In this document: in pieces, positions 1-6,607 of the stretch
Position numbering within the stretch: position 1 is the first letter of the stretch
Layout: the number at the start of each line of letters is the position of its first letter
NCBI GenBank assembly: GCA_013139755.1
Contig: WTAG01000258.1
Coordinates: 1 to 8,168, forward strand
DNA: 8,168 nt
Direction: 5' to 3'
Source of the DNA: Methylomarinum sp.
GTDB lineage: Bacteria; Pseudomonadota; Gammaproteobacteria; Methylococcales; Methylomonadaceae
Position numbers and translations under genes: made by a program
The notes under the pieces: model-generated
Databases searched by the model: none
The model's input: the letters and a program-made list of their open reading frames with translations, nothing else
Told to the model about the DNA's origin: nothing

Positions 1-1742
1 CGCTGCTTATTATCTGATACAGATACGCATTGAATTTTTAGTGTCCCTACTTCGGTTTGAGTAACCGCTAACTGAACTGTTATTTCACCTTTATCTTCAC
101 CTTCAAATGCAACGGCTAAAGGCGGTAATGAATTAAATCTATCTTCAGTAATTTCCACAACTTCACCCGGCTGATACTTGGTATCGCCAGTGGAAGATGC
201 CAAATGAAAGCGAACAGGTTGACCCACACGCAAAGCAAACTGCTGTTGTTTTAGCATCACTTCAACGCCTTCTTCACTACCTCTAGGTAACAAACAAACA
301 CCTTGTTGTTGGTCTTTTTTATCGCTATCAACCAATAAAAAATAACTCCGTGCAGAACCACCGCCAATTTTGAGTTTTTTATCTCGTCTAGCCATGGCGT
401 AACTGACCGCGCCAAAGGCAACCGAGAGTTCTGGGTGTTGATTTTCTAATAATGTCGGCTGTTGATCACTCCATGAATTAATTAAATCCAAGGTTCTTGT
501 AGTAATCGGTTGACTACGAAATACTCCGCCATTTAATAATAAAGCATCAGGCACTCGACCTTCATGTCCCAACGCATCGGCAGCAGCTTGACTGTGTAAC
601 TTTAAAAAAGCGGCAATATGCTTACTAATTGCAGGTTCAGCCGCATAAGGTAAACCAAATTCAACCACCCCACTACGCTTTCTGTCCGGTAACTCATCAA
701 GCCCCGATAAAGGAAAAAAACCATCTAAAGCCATGGTTCTTACTTCGTCTTTAGTTAATGCTGCTGATCTTGATCCACCAATTAGTTTAGACCCACCACC
801 TAACAGAGTCACATTGCTTTGCTCGGGTGCATCGTCTGCCAACAAGCGTTCTTTAGCAATTCGGCATTGTTCTAACAGTTGTGACAAATCAGCCGCCGAT
901 AGTTTTTTATCGCCGCCTGTGATTCGTTTTTCAGCTACATGTGCTAAGGCTAAATCGATGTTATCGCCACCCAGCATTAAGTGGTCTCCCACTCCGATAC
1001 GGGTTAATTTAGGCTCATCATCCCCTTGTTGCTCAACCTTAATCAGCGTTAAATCCGTGGTTCCACCACCAACATCACAGACCAATAACAAACGGACATC
1101 TTTAAGCGCTTGTTTAATCGACCCGGTATTTCTGCGTAACCAGTCATAACAAACTGCCTGTGGCTCTTCCAGTAGGCGAATATCTTTTAGCCCTGCAATT
1201 TTTGCTGCTTCCAATGTTAATGATCGTGCCGCCTCATCAAATGAAGCCGGTACAGTAATCACCAACGTTTGTTTCTCTAAAGGGGCATCAGGAAATTGAT
1301 ATCCCCAAACAGTACGTACATGAGCTAAATAACTGGCACTAGCGTCTAAAGGCGATACTTTTTGAATTTCATCGGCGCTGCCCCAGGGTAAAATCTCCGC
1401 GGTATGATCAACCGAAGGATGAGATAACCAGCTTTTTGCACTGGTGACAAATCGACCTTGGGTTTTAGCACCCAGTTCACGCGCCGCTTCACCGATAACC
1501 GCTTTTCCTCCTGCTGGTGAAAAACTAATATCCGCTTCCGATAATTCCCCATCTGCAGGGTGGTAACGTACCGAAGGCAATAAGGAACGAGAGGCAACTT
1601 CCCCTGGTGCAATAAGCTGATCAATCTCAAAGATGTTGATTGATTGATTGGTTTTTGATTTATCGGCTTCTGTATAAGCAACCACGGTATGTGTTGTACC
1701 AAGGTCAATACCGACTAAATATTTTGCTGATTTATTTTTCAA
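1..1742 (-). CDS. Divergent Hsp70-family ATPase, C-terminus cut by window edge
   Basis: The reading frame is open from TTG 1742 to the left edge, giving 580 visible residues and no stop. Hsp70 nucleotide-binding signatures appear in order: phosphate-1 loop GIDLGTTH (11-18), ITVPASFD (162-169), the EEPQAVCYDW region (192-201), phosphate-2 DVGGGTTDLTLI (223-234), GGDNIDLALA (258-267) and the adenosine-side motif LLNGGVF (402-408). An ATP-dependent chaperone-like role is expected from the family; the client is unknown. The start is TTG because AGGGA lies seven bases upstream and no ATG precedes the phosphate-1 loop. No DnaK-type linker (VLLLD-like) follows the ATPase domain near residue 460. It aligns along its whole visible length with the neighbouring 662-residue Hsp70, but lacks that protein's acidic N-terminal tail. 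From gene clusters I recall, the larger partner usually has about 900 residues with a C-terminal DUF3731 region; that part would lie outside the window. Confidence 0.93.
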   Translation of the reverse strand, partial: MKNKSAKYLVGIDLGTTHTVVAYTEADKSKTNQSINIFEIDQLIAPGEVASRSLLPSVRYHPADGELSEADISFSPAGGKAVIGEAARELGAKTQGRFVTSAKSWLSHPSVDHTAEILPWGSADEIQKVSPLDASASYLAHVRTVWGYQFPDAPLEKQTLVITVPASFDEAARSLTLEAAKIAGLKDIRLLEEPQAVCYDWLRRNTGSIKQALKDVRLLLVCDVGGGTTDLTLIKVEQQGDDEPKLTRIGVGDHLMLGGDNIDLALAHVAEKRITGGDKKLSAADLSQLLEQCRIAKERLLADDAPEQSNVTLLGGGSKLIGGSRSAALTKDEVRTMALDGFFPLSGLDELPDRKRSGVVEFGLPYAAEPAISKHIAAFLKLHSQAAADALGHEGRVPDALLLNGGVFRSQPITTRTLDLINSWSDQQPTLLENQHPELSVAFGAVSYAMARRDKKLKIGGGSARSYFLLVDSDKKDQQQGVCLLPRGSEEGVEVMLKQQQFALRVGQPVRFHLASSTGDTKYQPGEVVEITEDRFNSLPPLAVAFEGEDKGEITVQLAVTQTEVGTLKIQCVSVSDNKQ

Positions 1743-1757
1743 AAGAAATTCCCTAGA

Positions 1758-1846
1758 GATAGGAAGTAGGATGGGCAAAGCGATAGCGTACCCATCAAAA
1801 TAAACATGATGGGCACGAAAGAACCTTTGCCCATCCTACACTTATC
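1758..1846. repeat. REP-pair (BIME-like) palindrome
   Basis: Two GTAGGATGGGCAAAG units face each other. The outer arms, 1766-1780 and 1825-1839, are perfect 15-base complements, and pairing continues imperfectly out to 1758 and 1846. Nested inside, 1787-1797 and 1807-1817 (CCCATCA against TGATGGG, extended to 11 bases with one mismatch) also pair. Each half can also fold alone through GATGGG and CCCATC. Two convergent hairpin units of this size are typical of bacterial REP/BIME elements mobilised by REP-associated tyrosine transposases; no transposase is present here. It lies between the two Hsp70 genes, about 16 bases upstream of the TTG start codon, so it may affect mRNA stability or partial termination. 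Its repeat nature is inferred from structure; copies elsewhere in the genome cannot be seen. Confidence 0.75.
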
Positions 1847-1890
1847 AATGCTGTTTCGTGCATATTCCCTAATGTTATGTTCATCGCAAA

Positions 1891-1916
1891 ATAAAGCCGA
1901 CTAAAGCCCGCTTTAT
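1891..1916 (-). terminator. Possible weak terminator after the 662-residue Hsp70
   Basis: ATAAAGC (1891-1897) and GCTTTAT (1910-1916) form a seven-base stem with a 12-base loop, 22 bases past the Hsp70 stop on the minus strand. On that strand the second arm continues into a short T run (TTTATTTT). The stem is AT-rich and the loop large, so any termination would probably be partial, lowering expression of the downstream Hsp70. Confidence 0.3.
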
Positions 1917-1938
1917 CTCAGAAAAAAAGTGATAGGAA

Positions 1939-3927
1939 TTACTCTTCTCCAGCTCTCACATCAAATTCTATTTTCCAACGATGACCATCTTGCTGAGAAA
2001 CCGCATGTAATTCCAGTGTACCGACTTCTGTAACTGCCGCACTTAAATGAACAGGAACCACTTCACCTGCATTACGCCCTTCTTCTGGTAAGGTAATTTC
2101 AATTTCATCCAGTTCTTCCAGCTCTTCATCTGTCCAATAATCCAAACGTGTTCCCACATTATCTTCTCGACGAATATTTGAGGCAAAGAATCTAAAGCGT
2201 ACGGGCTCACCAATGACCAATCCAAATTCATCATCAGGTAGTTCTTCCTGAGTGCCTTCTTCCATACCGAAAGGAGCGATACACAAAGCTTCTATTTCAG
2301 GTGCCATTCCAGGAATTGCAGGCATTGCACTTTCTACACCGACATAATAAGAAGCCGCTGTTCCACCTTTAATTCTTACCCCTTTACCTTGACGTACTAC
2401 ACCGTAATAAGCCGCACCTTTAGCAACGGCTAAATCTAGATCAGCACCTTCTAATAATCTGGCTTCTGGTGCTTGTTCTGTCGTTAACCATGAATTTAAA
2501 ACATTCAGCAATCGTTCCGACAACGCATCAGCTTTTAATACACCCCCATTAAACAAAACAGCGGTTGGATGTAGAAAGCTCGCATTTTCAGGCAGCTCGA
2601 CATGCTCTAAATCATTAGTTGCCGCTAATTGTTTAGCCAAAAATCCTGCTAAATGGCGTGTAATACCGGCATCTTGTGCATAAGGCAAACCTTTGGTTCT
2701 TAAACCCGAACGTGGTCTGGAAACAGGTCTATCACTGGCTGAGACTTTAGGTAAAAAACCTTCAACCAAGACGCTATCTACTTCTTCACGAGTTAATTCT
2801 GTGCGTAAAGTGCCACCAATTAGCGATGAGCCACGACTAGGAACAACCAACGGCACATTATTGACAGATGAATCATTAAATATCTTTTCTTTAGCATCAC
2901 GACAGGCATGAGTTAAGGCTTGGATTTGCCATGCTTCAAGACGACTACCCCCGTCTTTTTCCATTTTAGCTTTAACCGTATAAGCTAAAGCCAAATCCAT
3001 ATTATCACCACCTAATAAGATGTGATCCCCTACCGCAACACGGGTAAGCTCCAGATTCCCTTCTTGCTCGGTCACCGCGATTAATGATAAATCAGTTGTA
3101 CCACCACCGACATCAATCACCAGAATGACATCACCAACACTGACATGATTACGCCAATCACCTAAGCTATTGTCAATCCAGCTATAAAGTGCCGATTGCG
3201 GTTCTTCTAATAACAGTGCTTGATTAAGTCCAATTGATCTTGCCGCTTCCGCTGTTAATTCTCTCGCTGCTGGGTCAAATGATGCAGGAACCGTAATAAT
3301 CAAATCTTGATCGGCTAAAGCGGCGTTAGGATGCTGTTTATCCCAAGCATCTTTCATATGCGATAAATAAGACTTTGTTGCCTGAAAAGGTGACACTCTA
3401 CCGACTTCTTCTGGTGCTTCAGACGGCAAGATGGGTTCTTTACAATCAACCCCTGCATGACACAACCAACTTTTAGCACTGGAGACTAAACGAATAGGTG
3501 TTTTACTGCCTAAGTTTCGGGCAATATCCCCGACCAAATAATCAGGTTTAGCAGTCCAAGGTAATGTCGTAGAGCCTTCTGAAATTTCAGCATCATGTGC
3601 TAAATACAAAAATGAAGGTAATTGTTGCTTATTTTCAACTACACCAAGCGAGGTTAGCTGAGGAATTGCCATCACTTCTTGAGTAAGCTCCTCGTCATCT
3701 TCACTCAAATCGATATAAGATAAAACACAGTGTGTTGTACCTAAATCGATACCAACAGAGTATTTTGTACCCAGAGATTCAGTTGTTTGAATTTCAGAAG
3801 CATCAGAATTTTGACTATCCATTTTGTCATCTAAATTTTCAGAATGCTCATGATCATTTCCCTGCTCCTCTTCATGCTTAGCAGCATCAGAGTTGTTTTG
3901 ATTCACATGACCAAACAAACCATTCAT
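1939..3927 (-). CDS. Divergent Hsp70-family ATPase, 662 residues
   Basis: Complete Hsp70-type ATPase, probably a cytoplasmic chaperone with a specialised client. Motifs: phosphate-1 GIDLGTTH (59-66), ITVPASFD (211-218), EEPQSALYSW (241-250), phosphate-2 VIDVGGGTTDLSL (270-282), GGDNMDLALA (306-315) and LFNGGVL (458-464). Loop glycines and aspartates are intact, so ATP binding is expected. Residues 12-50 are an acidic, Asn/Gln/His-containing tail absent from the paralogue. The ATPase domain ends near 520 without a DnaK-type VLLLD linker, and the remaining 140 residues (rich in Glu, with VIGEPVRFRF at 571-580 and TEVGTLELHAVS at 633-644) look like a beta-rich remnant of the substrate domain with no helical lid. 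The ATG overlaps the DUF2760 stop by four bases (ATGA), with GAGG seven bases upstream, so translation is coupled. The family is certain; the function is not known. Confidence 0.95.
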   Translation of the reverse strand: MNGLFGHVNQNNSDAAKHEEEQGNDHEHSENLDDKMDSQNSDASEIQTTESLGTKYSVGIDLGTTHCVLSYIDLSEDDEELTQEVMAIPQLTSLGVVENKQQLPSFLYLAHDAEISEGSTTLPWTAKPDYLVGDIARNLGSKTPIRLVSSAKSWLCHAGVDCKEPILPSEAPEEVGRVSPFQATKSYLSHMKDAWDKQHPNAALADQDLIITVPASFDPAARELTAEAARSIGLNQALLLEEPQSALYSWIDNSLGDWRNHVSVGDVILVIDVGGGTTDLSLIAVTEQEGNLELTRVAVGDHILLGGDNMDLALAYTVKAKMEKDGGSRLEAWQIQALTHACRDAKEKIFNDSSVNNVPLVVPSRGSSLIGGTLRTELTREEVDSVLVEGFLPKVSASDRPVSRPRSGLRTKGLPYAQDAGITRHLAGFLAKQLAATNDLEHVELPENASFLHPTAVLFNGGVLKADALSERLLNVLNSWLTTEQAPEARLLEGADLDLAVAKGAAYYGVVRQGKGVRIKGGTAASYYVGVESAMPAIPGMAPEIEALCIAPFGMEEGTQEELPDDEFGLVIGEPVRFRFFASNIRREDNVGTRLDYWTDEELEELDEIEITLPEEGRNAGEVVPVHLSAAVTEVGTLELHAVSQQDGHRWKIEFDVRAGEE

Positions 3928-4577
3928 AATTCGACCTCGGCAGCGGCCACAATCTTAGCATTGTGCCCCTTAGTCAACTTAGGTAAACGAACATCAGTCA
4001 CCTGCCAACCTTTATGAATTAGGGTACCTGTAAAAGGAGCTTCTCCCACGATATTACCTGTTAAACGCACCTCAGATGCATCAAAGCCTTTTGCTAAAGT
4101 GACTTTACTGCCTTCTTGATCGGTACGCACCGAGCTTAAAGTAAAATATTCATTAACAGCTTTATTACAACCTTCGTGTACAACACGCGCTGCAACACCA
4201 ATATCTGCATCACTGTAAGCTGTAATATCTTCTTTAATAAAATCGATAAAACGCGCCTCTTTTTGTAGCAAACCTAATAATTGTAGAGCTGCATCTGGGG
4301 TAGACTCTTTTAAAATAACGGGCTCTGGAGCCGGTGCCTGGACAATCTTTTCAACTTCAACAATTTTTTCTACAATCTTAACTTCAGGCTCTAGTGCTTT
4401 TTCCTGCACTGGTTCTGCAACCACTTGTTTTGCTCTTCTAGCCATACCGATGACCATAGATAACAAAACGATAATTAACATTAATGCTAAAGCCAATACG
4501 GCCGCAATTAAGGAAACATGCCACAAATCAAGTGTTGTGGGCACTAAAGATAAATCTATTGTGTAATTAGTATTCAT
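3924..4577 (-). CDS. Membrane-anchored DUF2760-type protein
   Basis: 217 residues. A short N-terminus is followed by one strong transmembrane helix (about 19-45: LWHVSLIAAVLAL then LMLIIVLLSMVIGM) and the basic stretch ARRAKQ, which by the positive-inside rule puts the C-terminal part in the cytoplasm. Residues 65-80 form a V/I/E/K heptad-like stalk (VKIVEKIVEVEKIV), followed by a Pro/Ala linker (81-86). The globular domain (about 95-217) contains LQLLGLLQKEARFIDFI, DIGVAARVVHEGC and a beta-rich C-terminus (GTLIHKGWQVTDVRLP). I recognise this domain as DUF2760, commonly encoded beside twin Hsp70 genes; its biochemistry is unknown. The ATGA overlap with the Hsp70 start suggests a stoichiometric partner or membrane anchor for that chaperone. 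The start at 4577 lacks an evident Shine-Dalgarno site, but the next in-frame ATG (residue 33) lies inside the membrane helix, so the longer form is preferred. Confidence 0.85.
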   Translation of the reverse strand: MNTNYTIDLSLVPTTLDLWHVSLIAAVLALALMLIIVLLSMVIGMARRAKQVVAEPVQEKALEPEVKIVEKIVEVEKIVQAPAPEPVILKESTPDAALQLLGLLQKEARFIDFIKEDITAYSDADIGVAARVVHEGCNKAVNEYFTLSSVRTDQEGSKVTLAKGFDASEVRLTGNIVGEAPFTGTLIHKGWQVTDVRLPKLTKGHNAKIVAAAEVEL

Positions 4578-4599
4578 ATTTTTATTGTTTTAAACATCA

Positions 4600-4615
4600 G
4601 TACCTTGGGTACCTT
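4600..4615. repeat. Short tandem GTACCTT pair upstream of the DUF2760 gene
   Basis: GTACCTT occurs at 4600-4606 and again at 4609-4615, a nine-base period within the 5' leader of the DUF2760-type gene. The spacing is close to one helical turn, so a regulator site is conceivable, but no known operator is recognised and chance cannot be excluded. Confidence 0.25.
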
Positions 4616-4700
4616 TAAGTAGGATTAGCTTTGATAATGTGACCTTTATAACTGACTCGCATCATCTTAAAAGCATGCGCCAAATAAACTTTACACCCAT

Positions 4701-4759
4701 CAAATTGGAAATGGGACTTTAATCCCGCCTAGGTTAAGCTAAAGTCTCATTCCAAGTTG
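4701..4759. repeat. Imperfect long inverted repeat, REP-like
   Basis: The left arm (4701-4720, containing TTGGAAATGGGACTTT) pairs imperfectly with the right arm (4741-4759, containing AAAGTCTCATTCCAA), with a 20-base GC-richer loop. A smaller GGGACTTTAATCCC hairpin is nested in the left half. It lies 37 bases after the stop of the small secreted-protein gene on the minus strand. There is no T run, so it is not a standard intrinsic terminator. It is more likely a REP-type element or an mRNA-stabilising or processing structure separating that gene from the DUF2760 gene. The remaining bases of this 218-base gap show no ORF and no convincing promoter. Confidence 0.55.
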
Positions 4760-4795
4760 CCCAAATTATTTTATACCTGTTCTTTACCCTGTAAA

Positions 4796-5173
4796 TTATT
4801 GTCCCGCTTTACGAGCCGCTTCTGCAAACATCAGTTGTTTTAAAACACGTCGGGTAATGTCAATACGCATCTTTTTTAGATGACGGTCTGCAATAACTCC
4901 TGGCACTTTGGCATCAAGATAAACCTGACGCATTTCTGACAATGTTTTCTCACATTGTTTAATAATGGCATCAGTTGAATTACGTGAATCAATATTTGCA
5001 TAACCCTTTTTTTGCATTTCATCAGTCACACATTTTTTATACTTAAACTGAGCTTGCTGAATATTCTTGATGACTGTTTCTGTTAATGAGGTGGCATGCC
5101 ACTCATTCTTTGCATCATCGGCATAACTAAGACTTGATGCGGCTAATAATGCTAAAAATAAAACGTGTTTCAT
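4796..5173 (-). CDS. Small secreted two-cysteine protein, function unknown
   Basis: With the preferred start at 5173 the product has 125 residues. It begins with a clear Sec signal peptide (MKHVLFLALLAASSLSYA, likely cut before DDAK), giving a mature periplasmic protein of about 107 residues. The mature part is helical and basic, with exactly two cysteines (positions 48 and 74 from this start, in YKKCVTDEM and IIKQCEKTL), which could form one disulfide. The C-terminus (RHLKKMRIDITRRVLKQLM) is strongly basic and amphipathic. An ATG 12 bases upstream (5185) is in frame but has no Shine-Dalgarno site and would add an acidic residue before the signal peptide, so 5173, with GGA seven bases upstream, is preferred. 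I do not recognise the family. It is the first gene behind the sigma-32-type promoter, so a role in envelope stress is plausible but inferred. Confidence 0.8.
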   Translation of the reverse strand: MKHVLFLALLAASSLSYADDAKNEWHATSLTETVIKNIQQAQFKYKKCVTDEMQKKGYANIDSRNSTDAIIKQCEKTLSEMRQVYLDAKVPGVIADRHLKKMRIDITRRVLKQLMFAEAARKAGQ

Positions 5174-5198
5174 AATACTGTCCATACAGGTTAAATTT

Positions 5199-5227
5199 TG
5201 ATAGTCATGATTTTACGCGAACTATCA
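5199..5227. repeat. Leader inverted repeat TGATAGT/ACTATCA
   Basis: Perfect seven-base arms at 5199-5205 and 5221-5227 with a 15-base loop. They lie between the predicted heat-shock transcription start (about 5235) and the start codon of the secreted-protein gene. In the mRNA this would form a weak AU-rich hairpin; on DNA it could be an operator. It does not reach the start codon, so it is not a classical thermosensor. Confidence 0.35.
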
Positions 5228-5241
5228 TAGGATTTCTAAAA

Positions 5242-5268
5242 ATATGGGGGATAATTCACAGTTTTCAA
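5242..5268 (-). promoter_or_regulatory. Predicted sigma-32 (heat-shock) promoter
   Basis: Reading the minus strand, TTGAAA (5268-5263) is followed by 13 bases and then CCCCATAT (5249-5242). This matches the RpoH consensus (CTTGAAA, 13-14 bases, CCCCATNT) with the same spacing as the E. coli dnaK P1 promoter as I remember it. It faces the secreted-protein gene and, beyond it, the DUF2760 and Hsp70 genes. The expected start is near 5235, giving a leader of about 60 bases. Hsp70 genes downstream make heat-shock control biologically coherent. Confidence 0.72.
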
Positions 5269-5270
5269 CT

Positions 5271-5290
5271 TATCCCATGCTTATGGGACA
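5271..5290. repeat. Hairpin between the MATE gene and the heat-shock promoter
   Basis: TCCCAT and ATGGGA (5273-5278 and 5283-5288) pair perfectly around a four-base loop, and two further pairs including one G-U extend it to 5271-5290. It starts 13 bases after the MATE stop codon and ends two bases before the -35 hexamer of the heat-shock promoter. There is no T run after it on the minus strand, so it is a poor intrinsic terminator. It may limit read-through from the MATE gene or serve as a binding site. Confidence 0.45.
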
Positions 5291-5302
5291 TAAAAATCTT
5301 CC

Positions 5303-6607
5303 TTAACGCTCTCTACGCTTATAAACAACCATCATAGACAGTCCGCGCGCCAACATAAAAACAGTCATAGCCAACCATAAGCCATGATTCCCCATATACC
5401 GAGTAAAATACCAAACAGGTAAAAACACAACAAACAAAGAAAACAACATGGTATTTCGCATTGCTTTAGTCATCATTGCACCAATAAATATGCCATCAAA
5501 AAGATAACTAGCAAACGATACTAATGGCATAGCAATCAACCAGGGTAAATACTCATAAGCCATTTCCCTCACTTCATCCAATCCCGTTAATAGCGCTATT
5601 GTCTGTTGCCCTAAACTCAAATAAAACACAACAAACACTATTGCAACAGCACAAGACCAAAAGCCTGCGGTTAAAACAGCTTGTCGATACATTACCCTGT
5701 TTTTAGCACCTACGGCTTTACCGACCAATGCTTCCGCAGCATGTGCAAAGCCATCTAAAGCATAAGCCATAAAACTTTGAAAATTGAGTAACACTGCATT
5801 AACCGCTAACACCAGATCACCCATCCTTGCACTTTGTACGGTAAAAAAAGCAAAGGTAAAAATCAAACACCATGTTCTGACAAAAATATGGCTATTAATT
5901 AATAGCATCGCTTTAAATTTACTGGCATTTATCCATTGTTTGCTTAGCCATAACGATGAGTTCTTTCGCATCATTCTAATCGCAATCAACAAAGCCACTG
6001 TAAACCCAACATACTCAGCAATCACAGACGCTAAAGCCACCCCTTGCAACTGCATATTAAATTGATACACAAACAGTACATCTAAAACAATATTAGTGAT
6101 ATTAGTAACTAACACCACTAATAGCGGAACCCTCACATTTAGCTGACCTAAAAACCAACCCAACAAGGCATACAAACTAAGTGTTGCCGGTGCACTCCAA
6201 ATTCTTATCTCAAAGTAACGTAATGCCAGTTCCTCAACCCCTGCGCTACTTTTCAGCCAATAAAAACTTATCTGCTCTATCGTTTGCTTGAATAGAAATA
6301 TAAAACAAGAAATAATTAAAACCAACAGTAATGCACGCATTAACACCGCATTCACTTCGGTTTTATTATCTTCCCCAAATGCTTGCGCTGTCAGCCCTGT
6401 GGTTCCCATACGCAAGAAACCAAATCCCCAAAATATAAAACTAAAAACCACCCCACCCAGAGCAACCGCCGCTAAAAACTGCTCAGAATCTAAATGACCT
6501 AACACTGCCGTATCAACCAACCCCAGTAATGGCGTGGAAATATTGCTTAAGATCATAGGTAGCGCCAAAGCTAAAACCTGGCGATGATTGAATCGTTTAT
6601 TTATCAA
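5303..6607 (-). CDS. dinF: MATE-family multidrug efflux transporter, DinF type
   Basis: 434-residue inner-membrane protein with about 12 hydrophobic segments in two MatE repeats (roughly 9-210 and 235-425), the normal size for the family. MATE transporters export cationic or oxidised toxic compounds using a proton or sodium gradient. DinF-subfamily landmarks are clear: SNISTPLLGLVDTAVLGHLD (21-40), FLRMGTTGLTAQAFG (64-78), NITNIVLDVLFV (169-180) with Asp175, AYALDGFAHAAEALVG (281-296) and GNHGLWLAMTVFMLARGLS (407-424). Several transmembrane acidic residues (Asp32, Asp175, Asp285, Glu292) are candidates for ion coupling. The start is TTG; there is no good Shine-Dalgarno site, but the next ATG (residue 18) would cut into the first helix. 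E. coli dinF is SOS-regulated, but I see no LexA box here and it is not next to lexA. The gene is divergent from the spermidine-synthase-like gene. Confidence 0.93.
   Translation of the reverse strand: MINKRFNHRQVLALALPMILSNISTPLLGLVDTAVLGHLDSEQFLAAVALGGVVFSFIFWGFGFLRMGTTGLTAQAFGEDNKTEVNAVLMRALLLVLIISCFIFLFKQTIEQISFYWLKSSAGVEELALRYFEIRIWSAPATLSLYALLGWFLGQLNVRVPLLVVLVTNITNIVLDVLFVYQFNMQLQGVALASVIAEYVGFTVALLIAIRMMRKNSSLWLSKQWINASKFKAMLLINSHIFVRTWCLIFTFAFFTVQSARMGDLVLAVNAVLLNFQSFMAYALDGFAHAAEALVGKAVGAKNRVMYRQAVLTAGFWSCAVAIVFVVFYLSLGQQTIALLTGLDEVREMAYEYLPWLIAMPLVSFASYLFDGIFIGAMMTKAMRNTMLFSLFVVFLPVWYFTRYMGNHGLWLAMTVFMLARGLSMMVVYKRRER

Noticed and set aside
733..1149. 138-codon plus-strand ORF
   Set aside because: Lies antisense within the Hsp70 ATPase domain, whose own frame shows clear motifs; low-complexity translation with no domain.
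1346..1708. 120-codon minus-strand ORF
   Set aside because: Out-of-frame shadow of the edge-cut Hsp70, overlapping its phosphate-1 region.
1743..1938. Separate promoter for the left Hsp70
   Set aside because: No convincing -35/-10 pair or sigma-32 motif on the minus strand in this gap.
4690..4740. Second sigma-32-like site (CCCATTT on the minus strand) before the DUF2760 gene
   Set aside because: No TTGAAA-like hexamer at the required spacing; the CCCAT lies inside the inverted repeat.
5174..5185. Upstream ATG of the secreted-protein gene
   Set aside because: In frame but without a ribosome site, and it puts an acidic residue before the signal peptide; kept only as an alternative start.
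5186..5302. CIRCE (HrcA) operator near the heat-shock promoter
   Set aside because: No TTAGCACTC / GAGTGCTAA pair is present here or in the other gaps.
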